Positions 13,251-18,798 of a stretch of DNA of 21,361 bases are shown here, one piece after another. Every line of letters starts with the position of its first letter. The stretch's first letter is position 1. The notes under the pieces are model-generated. The model saw only the letters and a list, made by a program, of their open reading frames with translations. It did no database searches and was not told where the DNA came from. Location of the stretch: the IMG/VR virus record IMGVR_UViG_3300030102_003579, positions 1 through 21,361 of that record; one strand, 5' to 3'. The stretch comes from a virus. Made by a program: the position numbers and the translations under genes.

Positions 13251-13307
13251 TCTGCTCTAGGCGTTACGCCTACTGATGAGTCTTTGTAAATTAAGACGAA
13301 AGCAGAA
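13250..13307 (+). ncRNA. Type III hammerhead ribozyme, downstream of DUF932
   Basis: Stem III 5' strand TTCTGC (13250-13255) is followed by T13256 and C13257 (a CUC triplet, allowed by the NUH rule), with cleavage after C13257. Stem I is TAGGCG (13258-13263) with CGCCTA (13267-13272), loop TTA. The core CTGATGA is at 13273-13279. Stem II is GTCTT (13280-13284) with AAGAC (13293-13297), 8-base loop. Then GAAA (13298-13301) and stem III 3' strand GCAGAA (13302-13307). Every core base is conserved. Stem III is 6 bp, longer than in the first ribozyme; stem I has an unusually tight 3-base loop. The sequences of stems and loops differ from the first copy, so the two are not a recent duplication. 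Confidence 0.92.
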
Positions 13308-13541
13308 TTTTACTTGGTTGCCGACAATGAAAAGTCTCGAAGGTTATCAGCATTGTCTGTAAGTTAATGATAACGAGTCTATAGGTTGATAACGAGTCCT
13401 ACGGGATTGACAACTTGGATTGACATTAATGACAAAGAGATTTCAGTATCGACTGAGACAATACAGGCTAACGGCTATAAAAATATACCTGTCTCGATGA
13501 ATTAACATCGTGAGTATAAAATATGCCAAGTAAATTATTTT
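13308..13541 (+). ncRNA. Candidate structured noncoding RNA between hammerhead 2 and terminator
   Basis: About 230 bases without a gene. GACAATG (13323-13329) pairs with CATTGTC (13351-13357). The 12-mer TGATAACGAGTC occurs twice, 19 bases apart (13368-13379, 13387-13398). GTTATC (13344-13349), in the loop of the first hairpin, can pair with the GATAAC of either copy, giving alternative folds. GAGACA near 13455 pairs with TGTCTC (13490-13495), and CGATG/CATCG arms lie around 13495-13510. Ribozyme cleavage at 13257 and the terminator ending at 13569 would delimit a transcript of about 310 bases. No known RNA family was recognised. Confidence 0.5.
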
Positions 13542-13569
13542 GGGAGCAGGTTGTTCTGCTCCCTTTTTT
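13542..13569 (+). terminator. Rho-independent terminator
   Basis: GGGAGCAG (13542-13549) pairs with CTGCTCCC (13556-13563), loop GTTGTT, followed directly by six T. This is a canonical intrinsic terminator that ends the DUF932 transcript and the structured RNA 25 bases before the next gene. Confidence 0.85.
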
Positions 13570-13593
13570 ATTAACTTTATATAGGGAGGTCTT

Positions 13594-13917
13594 ATGCCTA
13601 CAAAACGAATAATAAACAAAAAAGACATTGATGAATTAGCTACATATATTTTAAGAAAAGCTAGTTACAATGCTAGAATGAATAAAATTATAAAACCATT
13701 TAAGGAGGAATTAAAAGCACTAACAAGAAAAGATTTTGATTGGGAGTGGTTTGGTGGTTATAAAAAAGCAGTTAAACTACAAAAAGTTAATGCTCCTTAC
13801 GTTGACTTAGAAAAGCTAAAAGCAAATACTAAGGACTACAAAAAGTATGTTTCTTACAGAACGCAGTACAGACTTACTGCAACAGATAATAAACTTGGTA
13901 TCAAGGAGGTTGCGTAA
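13594..13917 (+). CDS. Phage protein of unknown function, first of small-gene cassette
   Basis: 107 residues, ATG at 13594 with a strong GGGAGG site. Helical N-terminus (IDELATYILRKASYNARMNKI), then IIKPFKEELKALTRKDFDWEWFGG in pieces, a KAVKLQKVNAPYVDLEKLK segment, and KYVSYRTQYRLTAT near the end. The pattern 'helix, Gly turn, K/R strand, VDLEKLK' recalls short phage proteins that bundle next to recombination genes, but I cannot name the family. It ends KEVA* within the 16-base junction repeat shared by the following three genes. Confidence 0.72.
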   Translation: MPTKRIINKKDIDELATYILRKASYNARMNKIIKPFKEELKALTRKDFDWEWFGGYKKAVKLQKVNAPYVDLEKLKANTKDYKKYVSYRTQYRLTATDNKLGIKEVA

Positions 13918-14090
13918 TGGTTAAAATTACTAAATCATACTTAACTTATGATGTAAAAATAACTTTACATAATAAAGACAAAACTGAAACTATTTTGACT
14001 CAAGATGACTTAGATGAATATACAAATGAGCAGATACAAAATCGCCTTTGGGAATTAGAAGACGATAACTTAAAAGAGGAGGTTGCGTAA
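13917..14090 (+). CDS. 57-residue cassette protein
   Basis: ATG at 13917 in a TAATG overlap, AGGAGG site 8 bases upstream. Sequence begins MVKITKSYLTYDVKITLHNKD (beta-strand-like) and ends with an acidic helix QIQNRLWELEDDNLKEEVA. There is no Cys, no membrane segment and no recognised motif. Strong ribosome site and coupling on both sides support translation. Its function is unknown. Confidence 0.72.
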   Translation: MVKITKSYLTYDVKITLHNKDKTETILTQDDLDEYTNEQIQNRLWELEDDNLKEEVA

Positions 14091-14257
14091 TGGGTAAGCA
14101 ATTACCAACATTTAAAATAGTGACTATCAAACAATTAAAACAGGAATTAACTATTCAATGCATTAATAAAAAAGTAGCTTTAGATATAGCTAAAGACTCA
14201 CATGATAAAATAATAAGCACTAAAATAGTTAATCAATCAATAAAGGAGGTTGCTTAA
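14090..14257 (+). CDS. 55-residue cassette protein
   Basis: ATG at 14090 (TAATG), AGGAGG site. MGKQLPTFKIVTIKQLKQE leads to a Lys/Ile-rich helical body with one Cys (TIQCINKK) and ends NQSIKEVA. It is basic and has no recognised domain. It is coupled to both neighbours by the junction repeat. Confidence 0.7.
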   Translation: MGKQLPTFKIVTIKQLKQELTIQCINKKVALDIAKDSHDKIISTKIVNQSIKEVA

Positions 14258-14427
14258 TGAAAAAATTTAAACAAGTTGAGCATCTATCTATTATTAGAAC
14301 TTATTATGTAAATGCTAAAGACGAAACAGAAGCAGAAACTTTAATTGAAAATGGTGATGCTAAAGTTAAACAAGAAGACGAAACATTAAAAGTTTTTAGT
14401 TGTGACGGATTAGAGGAGGTTGCGTAA
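14257..14427 (+). CDS. 56-residue cassette protein
   Basis: ATG at 14257 (TAATG), AGGAGG site. Begins MKKFKQVEHLSIIRTYYVNAK and continues DETEAETLIENGDAKVKQED with a final CDGLEEVA. The 'YYVNAKDETEAETLIENGDAKV' style recalls small beta-alpha proteins seen in phages that end in an acidic strand. Function unknown. Coupled on both sides. Confidence 0.7.
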   Translation: MKKFKQVEHLSIIRTYYVNAKDETEAETLIENGDAKVKQEDETLKVFSCDGLEEVA

Positions 14428-14597
14428 TGAGTTGGCTTTTTAATTTCTTTAGAAAAAAGAAAAAGAAAAACTTAATTTGGCTTAACATTTATTACAATCA
14501 ATACGAAGGTGTAATAGGTCATATTCATTCATCTAATTTTAGTTCAAGAATTTATTCTGGATATGACAATGTAAAAGCAAGAGACAAAGCATACTAA
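14427..14597 (+). CDS. 56-residue cassette protein, last of the string
   Basis: ATG at 14427 (TAATG), AGGAGG site. MSWLFNFFRKKKKKNLIWLNI combines an aromatic N-terminus with a five-Lys run, a possible membrane-surface anchor. The rest (YYNQYEGVIGHIHSSNFSS, YSGYDNVKARDKAY) is Tyr/Ser-rich. Unlike the preceding genes it does not end in EVA and is followed by a strong terminator. Confidence 0.7.
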   Translation: MSWLFNFFRKKKKKNLIWLNIYYNQYEGVIGHIHSSNFSSRIYSGYDNVKARDKAY

Positions 14598-14607
14598 ATA
14601 AATATTT

Positions 14608-14643
14608 AAGCCGCTAGGATTAATTTCTTAGCGGCTTTTTTTT
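14608..14643 (+). terminator. Strong rho-independent terminator
   Basis: AAGCCGCTA (14608-14616) pairs with TAGCGGCTT (14629-14637), extended by two further pairs inside, and runs into eight T (14636-14643). It closes the small-gene cassette. Confidence 0.92.
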
Positions 14644-14662
14644 GGTCTAAAGTAAACATACT

Positions 14663-14723
14663 TTTTTTTCTAGAAAAAAATTTGATGATAGTATGAAAGT
14701 AAAGTTGAGTGGTTTGACTTTAC
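14663..14723 (+). promoter_or_regulatory. Palindrome-rich promoter/operator region
   Basis: A perfect 18-base palindrome, seven T, CTAG, seven A (14663-14680), is followed by the inverted repeat GTAAAGT (14699-14705) / ACTTTAC (14717-14723). Just upstream, AAAGTA/TACTTT flank ACAA-type bases near 14650-14665. These lie between the terminator and the next gene, where a promoter and operator are expected. No clear -35/-10 pair stands out. Confidence 0.45.
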
Positions 14724-14747
14724 AAAATTTTAAACATTGGAGTATTT

Positions 14748-14948
14748 ATGCCAGATGGTTTAGAGTCTTACAAGTTGCGTAGAGAATTACAGGATTTGTT
14801 ATTTGGCTCTGGTAAATATATTGATGGAGGTGGCTCTGGATATAATTTACAAAACAACACTGCTGATTTTGACCTACAAATAAAAGAGAGTGGGTTAAGA
14901 TTTAATATAGTAATTCAAAAATTGGAGGACAATGAAAACAGTTCGTAG
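14748..14948 (+). CDS. 66-residue phage protein, unknown
   Basis: ATG at 14748 preceded by TTGGAG. LESYKLRRELQDLLFGSGKYI is a helical start, then a Gly-rich turn (DGGGSGYNLQ) and strands DFDLQIKESGLRFNIVIQKLE, ending in Asn/Ser. It overlaps the next gene by 17 bases and supplies its ribosome site (TTGGAGGAC). No family recognised. Confidence 0.7.
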   Translation: MPDGLESYKLRRELQDLLFGSGKYIDGGGSGYNLQNNTADFDLQIKESGLRFNIVIQKLEDNENSS

Positions 14949-15210
14949 TGGTCATTACTCGACTACAATAAAAATTGGCTACAATAATAATATTATAGTT
15001 GATGTAGTAAAAATTGTTGGCAATCCATCCGAGACTAGATGGAGGTTAACCTTCAATGAAACATTGGTAAACAACAAAAAGGATTATTATTTTTCTTGTA
15101 AAGCTGATGCAGTAAAGCGAGCATATGAACTTGCTCAAGACAAATTACTTGCGTCTATGTTTCAATGTCTCAATGCATCTTTTCCAGAATTTAAAAATAA
15201 TGGAAAGTAA
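14932..15210 (+). CDS. 92-residue phage protein, unknown
   Basis: ATG at 14932 with GGAGG upstream. Beta-rich first half (HYSTTIKIGYNNNIIVDVVKIVG, SETRWRLTFNETLV), then a helical C-terminal half (ADAVKRAYELAQDKLLASMFQCLNASF). This could be a small alpha/beta fold. No catalytic or metal-binding pattern. It forms a two-gene unit with its overlapping neighbour and ends before a UUCG hairpin. Confidence 0.72.
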   Translation: MKTVRSGHYSTTIKIGYNNNIIVDVVKIVGNPSETRWRLTFNETLVNNKKDYYFSCKADAVKRAYELAQDKLLASMFQCLNASFPEFKNNGK

Positions 15211-15220
15211 CTATTTATAC

Positions 15221-15244
15221 AATAGCAGGTTTCGACCTGCTATT
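15221..15244 (+). terminator. 10-bp hairpin with TTCG tetraloop
   Basis: AATAGCAGGT (15221-15230) pairs perfectly with ACCTGCTATT (15235-15244) around TTCG, an exceptionally stable UUCG tetraloop. It begins 10 bases after the preceding stop codon. No U-tract follows on the plus strand, so it may stabilise an mRNA 3' end or terminate weakly. Confidence 0.65.
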
Positions 15245-15279
15245 ACCCTATTTATTTTCATGAGAGTCTAATTTATAGA

Positions 15280-15336
15280 TTGATAATAATTTCTAGCACT
15301 TAATATAATATAACAGTAGTGAACTTTATGACTACA
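15280..15336 (+). promoter_or_regulatory. Sigma70-like promoter plus second copy of the 20-base element
   Basis: TTGATA (15280-15285), an 18-base spacer and TATAAT (15304-15309) make a good promoter. TAGTGAACTTTATGACTACA (15317-15336) follows, which matches the element at 10745-10764 at 18 of 20 bases and would lie at the transcript start. It drives the YkgJ-like gene that begins at 15347. Confidence 0.6.
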
Positions 15337-15346
15337 AAGGAGCAAC

Positions 15347-15895
15347 ATGAGTAAAGATATATGTGGTGATTGCACTTTATGTTGCAAACTACCACCAATT
15401 TTTAATGAAAAACGAGATGGTACACTAGACTATGATAAACCATTTAAAAAGTTTAATGAGTGGTGTAAGAACTGCTCAACAAAAAAAGGTTGTGATATTT
15501 ACGATGACAGACCAGACATTTGCAAAGGTTTTTATTGTTTATACGCACAATCAAAACTTGAGGGTGACCCAATGGATGAAGCATTTTATCCAAAGAAATC
15601 AAAATTTTTTGTTACTATAGAAAACGAAGCGAGATTAAAAGAAGGTCAAGTATCAATATACATAGATGAAACAAGACACTATGATGTTTTTACTAAAGCA
15701 CCATACAATACATTTGTTAAAAATCTTTTAGACAATGGTTGGAAAATAATTTTAAACGCAGGTAAAAAAGTTTATCTCTATCAAAAGATAGGCGATAGAT
15801 ATGCAGAGTTTAAGTATCCAGAGCCTTTTGTTTTTGGTAAACGTAATGTAGCAAATCCTATTCCAATGGAAATAGTTTTTGGCTCAAAGCATTAA
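15347..15895 (+). CDS. YkgJ-like Cys-rich (zinc or iron-sulfur binding) protein
   Basis: 182 residues, ATG at 15347 with an AAAGGAG site. The N-terminal 64 residues carry nine Cys: CGDCTLCCKLP (Cys6, 9, 12, 13), EWCKNCSTKKGCDIYDDRP (Cys40, 43, 49) and ICKGFYC (Cys59, 64). This is the C-x2-C-x2-CC...C-x-I-Y-x2-RP pattern of the YkgJ/UPF0153 family, thought to bind a metal or Fe-S cluster and of unknown function. The remainder (strands YIDETRHYDVF, helix FVKNLLDNGWKIIL, ending FGSKH) is not part of that domain. It has its own promoter and converges on the minus-strand island with a 4-base stop overlap. Confidence 0.82.
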   Translation: MSKDICGDCTLCCKLPPIFNEKRDGTLDYDKPFKKFNEWCKNCSTKKGCDIYDDRPDICKGFYCLYAQSKLEGDPMDEAFYPKKSKFFVTIENEARLKEGQVSIYIDETRHYDVFTKAPYNTFVKNLLDNGWKIILNAGKKVYLYQKIGDRYAEFKYPEPFVFGKRNVANPIPMEIVFGSKH

Positions 15896-16407
15896 CGTCT
15901 ACGTTTTTGATTTAACCAATCACTAATTAAATTTAATCCAACATGTAACATTATTTTTAATTTGTTATGTCTTGGGTTTGGTTTTTCCTCTAGTAAGTAG
16001 GGCGGTTGCTCTTGATAAACTATAACATTCTTCATGTACTTGTAAGAACTAGAGCCTGCTTCTTTAATTATAAAATCAGATACGTCTTTAAACATAATCC
16101 AATTGTGAACATCTTTTTTAAAAACTTTGTTTGGATTATATCTACTGCCAATCGGTGACATAAGTTTTGATGTATTTGATATAGGAAAAGGTTTACCAAA
16201 TATACTCCTGTGTAAATAAAGAAAAACGAGACCTGCATTATATTGTTCTGCTGATATTATTTTTCTAGCATAACAAATATCAATAGGAGTTGTAGACAGA
16301 GATGGGTCACCACCTTGAACTAGTTGCATTCTTTTAATAATTAGTTCTGGTGTTCCCTTATCTCGTAAAGGTAAATTTTTTTTAGGTCTACCCCTTCTTT
16401 TCCCCAT
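15892..16407 (-). CDS. Phage protein with AT-hook-like N-terminus, unknown
   Basis: 171 residues from ATG at 16407; a TTG three codons upstream is less likely. The start GKRRGRPKKN contains the RGRP core of an AT-hook, which binds the minor groove of AT-rich DNA. A region with GTPELIIKRMQLVQGG, TTPIDICYARKIISAEQYNAGL and FLYLHRSIFG follows. This reminds me of proteins in alphaproteobacterial phages with 'TPE...ST-PLD...L-I-QY-AG', also uncharacterised. The C-terminus is helical and basic (NQKRRR). It overlaps the replication gene by 20 bases. It may be a DNA-binding regulator or packaging factor; not settled. Confidence 0.7.
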   Translation of the reverse strand: MGKRRGRPKKNLPLRDKGTPELIIKRMQLVQGGDPSLSTTPIDICYARKIISAEQYNAGLVFLYLHRSIFGKPFPISNTSKLMSPIGSRYNPNKVFKKDVHNWIMFKDVSDFIIKEAGSSSYKYMKNVIVYQEQPPYLLEEKPNPRHNKLKIMLHVGLNLISDWLNQKRRR

Positions 16408-17194
16408 CCCGAACAATCTTCCCTTGTTTATTATATTTATAATCTACCATGCCAAAACTATCCTTTTCTCTAAAATAGTAATAGTCATTTTCAAATTTTA
16501 TAAATGTACCATCAACATTAAATTTCTTTGCAAATTCTGGAGGTGTTAAACTTTCCTCATCATTCCATCTTTTACCTGTTAACCATCCTTGCACATACTT
16601 TGGACTTTGCCATTCTGGAAGATTGTCCATTTGTTCGTTGTACTTATTAGCAAGTTCTATGTGCGTAAATTTTAATTTATCAAAGTTTATTTTACAAAAC
16701 GATTTGTATGACTCCTCTTTGCCTTTTTTATATCTAATAATATTCCAAAATTCTTCAAATAATTGTCTGGTGGTTTGTTGGCTGTTGGCTGTTGGTTGTT
16801 GGCTGTTGGTTGCCTTTGGCAAATCAATGGCTGTGCCATTCCATCTTGCTTTGGCTCCCTTCTTTCCTGCATTACTTTTTGCTTCAGAAAAGCTCTTGGC
16901 TTCTTCAAGCCATTTATCACAACCCTTATTTCCTATTATACCATCCCTTATATAAATTTTGTTTTTTCTAATTAGTTCTGATTTGATTCTCTCAATAACA
17001 TCATTATTGGTATGAAATTTAGCAGTTAAAACCTGCCATGTTATTTCATCGTCAAACAATCTATTACCACTTGTATAAATGTGGTCACATATTCTTCTAT
17101 AAACTAATTCAGATTGAAAAGTTAACAAAGCACAACCCTGTAACATATCATCTGGAAAATACTTAACATACACTATCTTTTTATTCTCGCTCAT
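16388..17194 (-). CDS. DUF1376-like replication protein (phage O/DnaT-type organisation)
   Basis: 268 residues, ATG at 17194, overlapping the LexA-like gene by 14 bases. An N-terminal domain (VKYFPDDMLQGCALLTFQSE then YRRICDHIYTSGNRLFDDE) fits the DUF1376 pattern of a winged-helix replication domain. AKSNAGKKGAKARWNG (about 103-118) is the linker often found after it. A Gln/Thr/Asn-rich linker encoded by 7-base tandem repeats comes next. Then FEEFWNIIRYKKGKEESYKSF and WQSPKYVQGWLTGKRWND form the C-terminal domain seen in phage replication initiators. It probably loads or recruits the host helicase at the phage origin; no helicase gene is in view. Confidence 0.72.
   Translation of the reverse strand: MSENKKIVYVKYFPDDMLQGCALLTFQSELVYRRICDHIYTSGNRLFDDEITWQVLTAKFHTNNDVIERIKSELIRKNKIYIRDGIIGNKGCDKWLEEAKSFSEAKSNAGKKGAKARWNGTAIDLPKATNSQQPTANSQQTTRQLFEEFWNIIRYKKGKEESYKSFCKINFDKLKFTHIELANKYNEQMDNLPEWQSPKYVQGWLTGKRWNDEESLTPPEFAKKFNVDGTFIKFENDYYYFREKDSFGMVDYKYNKQGKIVRDGEKKG
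16777..16811 (-). repeat. Five tandem 7-base repeats in the replication gene
   Basis: On the plus strand the unit GTTGG(C/T)T repeats five times without interruption (16777-16811). It encodes the NSQQPTANSQQ-type linker of the replication protein on the minus strand. A 7-base unit is not a multiple of three, so gain or loss of one unit shifts the reading frame. Confidence 0.9.
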
Positions 17195-17396
17195 TGATTT
17201 TTATACTCCTATGTCTTCCTATTACTCTAGTTATATAGCCTTCATCCTGCAAACCAAGAAGCATCTTTAACATCATGGATTTACTTTTTGGTGAGTAACC
17301 CAAATGTTTGAGCATCTCTTCATAGGATGGAGACATATCATTTTTGGCTATATACTCTTGTATAAAGTTGAGCAATTTTTTTCTTTTAGGAGTCAT
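17181..17396 (-). CDS. LexA-type winged-helix DNA-binding domain without protease
   Basis: 71 residues, ATG at 17396, overlapping the resolvase gene by 11 bases. MTPKRKKLLNFIQEYIAKND, then SPSYEEMLKHLGYSPKSKS and LLGLQDEGYITRVIGRHRSI follow the N-terminal domain of LexA closely (helix, 'SPS-EE', recognition helix, EGYI-R wing, R-I end). The linker, Ala-Gly cleavage site and Ser-Lys peptidase domain are absent, so it cannot self-cleave in response to RecA. It may be a phage repressor, or a competitor at SOS operators. It lies upstream of the replication gene. Confidence 0.82.
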   Translation of the reverse strand: MTPKRKKLLNFIQEYIAKNDMSPSYEEMLKHLGYSPKSKSMMLKMLLGLQDEGYITRVIGRHRSIKINERE

Positions 17397-17709
17397 CTTT
17401 TTCTAGCAGTAGTCTCATCGTCTCTTCATCTAATACAAAATATGGTGGTTGTTTGTCTACCTTTACAATGAGAATATCACTATCTTTTTTCCATTTTATT
17501 AAAGTTTTAGCAGGTTCTGTTTTTCTACCCTTAACCTCACAGATAAGCGGTTTGTCTCGTTTTGGTACAAATAATTGTAAATCACCAGATAAATCACCTC
17601 CGAGTGCTCCACTGAGAATTACCCTTTTACATTTGTAACCAAGAGAAATAAACCAATCACGCATCTGATATTCTCTCCTACTACCTTTTTGTTTAGACCG
17701 ATTAACCAT
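17386..17709 (-). CDS. Hjc-like Holliday junction resolvase (PD-(D/E)XK fold)
   Basis: 107 residues, ATG at 17709. SRREYQMRDWFISLGY gives the N-terminal Glu13. SGALGGDLSGDLQLFV supplies Asp43 (and Asp39), and ICEVKGRK gives Glu58-x-Lys60. This is the E...D...ExK arrangement of archaeal-type Hjc and related small phage resolvases. The family cuts four-way junctions symmetrically to resolve recombination or branched replication intermediates before packaging. It opens the minus-strand island and is divergent from the nuclease/annealase genes only 34 bases away. A function as a VRR-like or other nuclease is possible. Confidence 0.8.
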   Translation of the reverse strand: MVNRSKQKGSRREYQMRDWFISLGYKCKRVILSGALGGDLSGDLQLFVPKRDKPLICEVKGRKTEPAKTLIKWKKDSDILIVKVDKQPPYFVLDEETMRLLLEKDDS

Positions 17710-17743
17710 TGCAGTATTTAATTAAATTTAGTAGTGTCAGATT

Positions 17744-18550
17744 ATGATTATACCTAATGAACCAATGTCTGGACTAGAAAAATTTAAACTAAATCCTACG
17801 AGTCCGTCAACCATAAATGATTTTAGTAAAAATCCATGTAAATTAATATTGCGTAAATTGTTTGGCTATGATTTTGAAAGTAGTTGTGCAATTGAAAGAG
17901 GTAATGCAACAGAGGAGCATCTACCTGCATACATGGAAGGATTAATAACTGTGGAAGAAACAGTACAAAAAGCAGTACAAACTTTTAAACAAAAATGTCA
18001 TCCAGATTGGAAAGACTATGACAAAGAGTTAGCAACAATACCATGTTTAGTTCGTGGTGCCTGTGAAGAATTAAAAGATTACAAATTATTAAATTATCAA
18101 GAAAAAGTAAAAGGTAATATAGATGGATACGATTGTCATGGTTTCACAGACTTTGTACTAAAGAAAAAAGATTCTGATGAAAAATTTATTGTTGATTTAA
18201 AAACAACAGGAAGAACACCATCAAATCTTAATACAGCACACGCAAGACAAATAAGCATTTACAGTAAGATAATGAATTGTGATGCACAGTTGCTGTATTT
18301 AATACCACATAAAAAAACAGATAGAAAAACTAAACAGGTCACATATACATCTAACGCAATATGGGTTGAGATAGAAGACAAACAAAAGTTTCTGGATAGT
18401 GCAGTAGCAATACTTAGAGCAATGGATATGTTGTTATACAATTGTAATGATAAGTTTGAGGTTGCTAAAATGTTTTACCCAGATGTAGACGATTGGACAT
18501 GGAATACTCCTACTCTAATCGAAGCAAGAAAAAAGGTTTGGGGACTATGA
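17744..18550 (+). CDS. PD-(D/E)XK exonuclease, Cas4/RecB-like, recombination partner
   Basis: 268 residues, ATG at 17744; no strong ribosome site. Nuclease motifs: RGNATEEH with His59, GFTDF with Asp136, IVDLKTT with Asp151-x-Lys153, and ARQISIYSK (Gln169, Tyr173) as the QxxxY motif of RecB-family nucleases. A Cys at position 32 is present, but the three C-terminal Cys of an Fe-S Cas4 are not, so it is a Cas4-like nuclease without the cluster. With the ERF protein two genes downstream it probably forms an exonuclease/annealase pair comparable to lambda Exo/Beta, resecting ends for single-strand annealing. The stop overlaps the next start (ATGA). Confidence 0.85.
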   Translation: MIIPNEPMSGLEKFKLNPTSPSTINDFSKNPCKLILRKLFGYDFESSCAIERGNATEEHLPAYMEGLITVEETVQKAVQTFKQKCHPDWKDYDKELATIPCLVRGACEELKDYKLLNYQEKVKGNIDGYDCHGFTDFVLKKKDSDEKFIVDLKTTGRTPSNLNTAHARQISIYSKIMNCDAQLLYLIPHKKTDRKTKQVTYTSNAIWVEIEDKQKFLDSAVAILRAMDMLLYNCNDKFEVAKMFYPDVDDWTWNTPTLIEARKKVWGL

Positions 18551-18798
18551 TGTCAGAGTTAACTATAAAAGCCTTTTTAAACGATGGAGGAAAATTGAAA
18601 AAAGTAAAAGCTGATGACCAGACTATTAAACATATTGAAAAATATGTTTCTAAATTAATACAAGCTGAAAATGAAATAGATGTTATGAATGTTGATATTG
18701 ATTTACAATTACTTTTAGACAAGAAAAAAAAACTAAAAGACTCAATCGTGACATCAATAAAAAACACTGAAAAAAAGGAGAACAAAAATGAGCGATGA
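18547..18798 (+). CDS. Small helical protein between nuclease and annealase, unknown
   Basis: 83 residues from ATG at 18547, which overlaps the upstream TGA; a longer frame from 18493 would overlap the nuclease gene by 58 bases and is less likely. It is charged and coiled-coil-like: SELTIKAFLNDGGKLKKVK, then HIEKYVSKLIQAENEID and LLLDKKKKLKDSIVTSIK. It overlaps the ERF gene by 11 bases and carries its AAGGAG ribosome site. It may be an accessory of the recombination pair. Confidence 0.68.
   Translation: MMSELTIKAFLNDGGKLKKVKADDQTIKHIEKYVSKLIQAENEIDVMNVDIDLQLLLDKKKKLKDSIVTSIKNTEKKENKNER

Larger units (their letters stand above)
13904..14429 (+). repeat. Four copies of a 16-base stop/RBS/start junction
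   Basis: AGGAGGTTGCGTAATG occurs at 13904-13919, 14077-14092 and 14414-14429, and with one change (T for G at position 11) at 14244-14259. Each copy encodes the last residues (E)EVA of one gene, its TAA, the ribosome site AGGAGG for the next gene and the next ATG overlapping the stop. Spacing between copies is 167-173 bases. This makes a modular string of exchangeable small genes. Confidence 0.92.

Noticed and set aside
13904-14429. CRISPR-like array (short repeats at about 170-base spacing)
   Set aside because: The repeats are ribosome-site/stop-start junctions within coding sequence; the intervals are genes, not spacers.
14680-14700. TTGATGATAGTATGAAAG resembling a hammerhead core
   Set aside because: The first core base is T, not C, stem II cannot form, and there is no cleavage triplet in a paired stem.
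18493-18546. Longer N-terminus for the 18547-18798 gene
   Set aside because: It would overlap the nuclease gene by 58 bases, while the ATG at 18547 forms an ATGA overlap typical of this genome.
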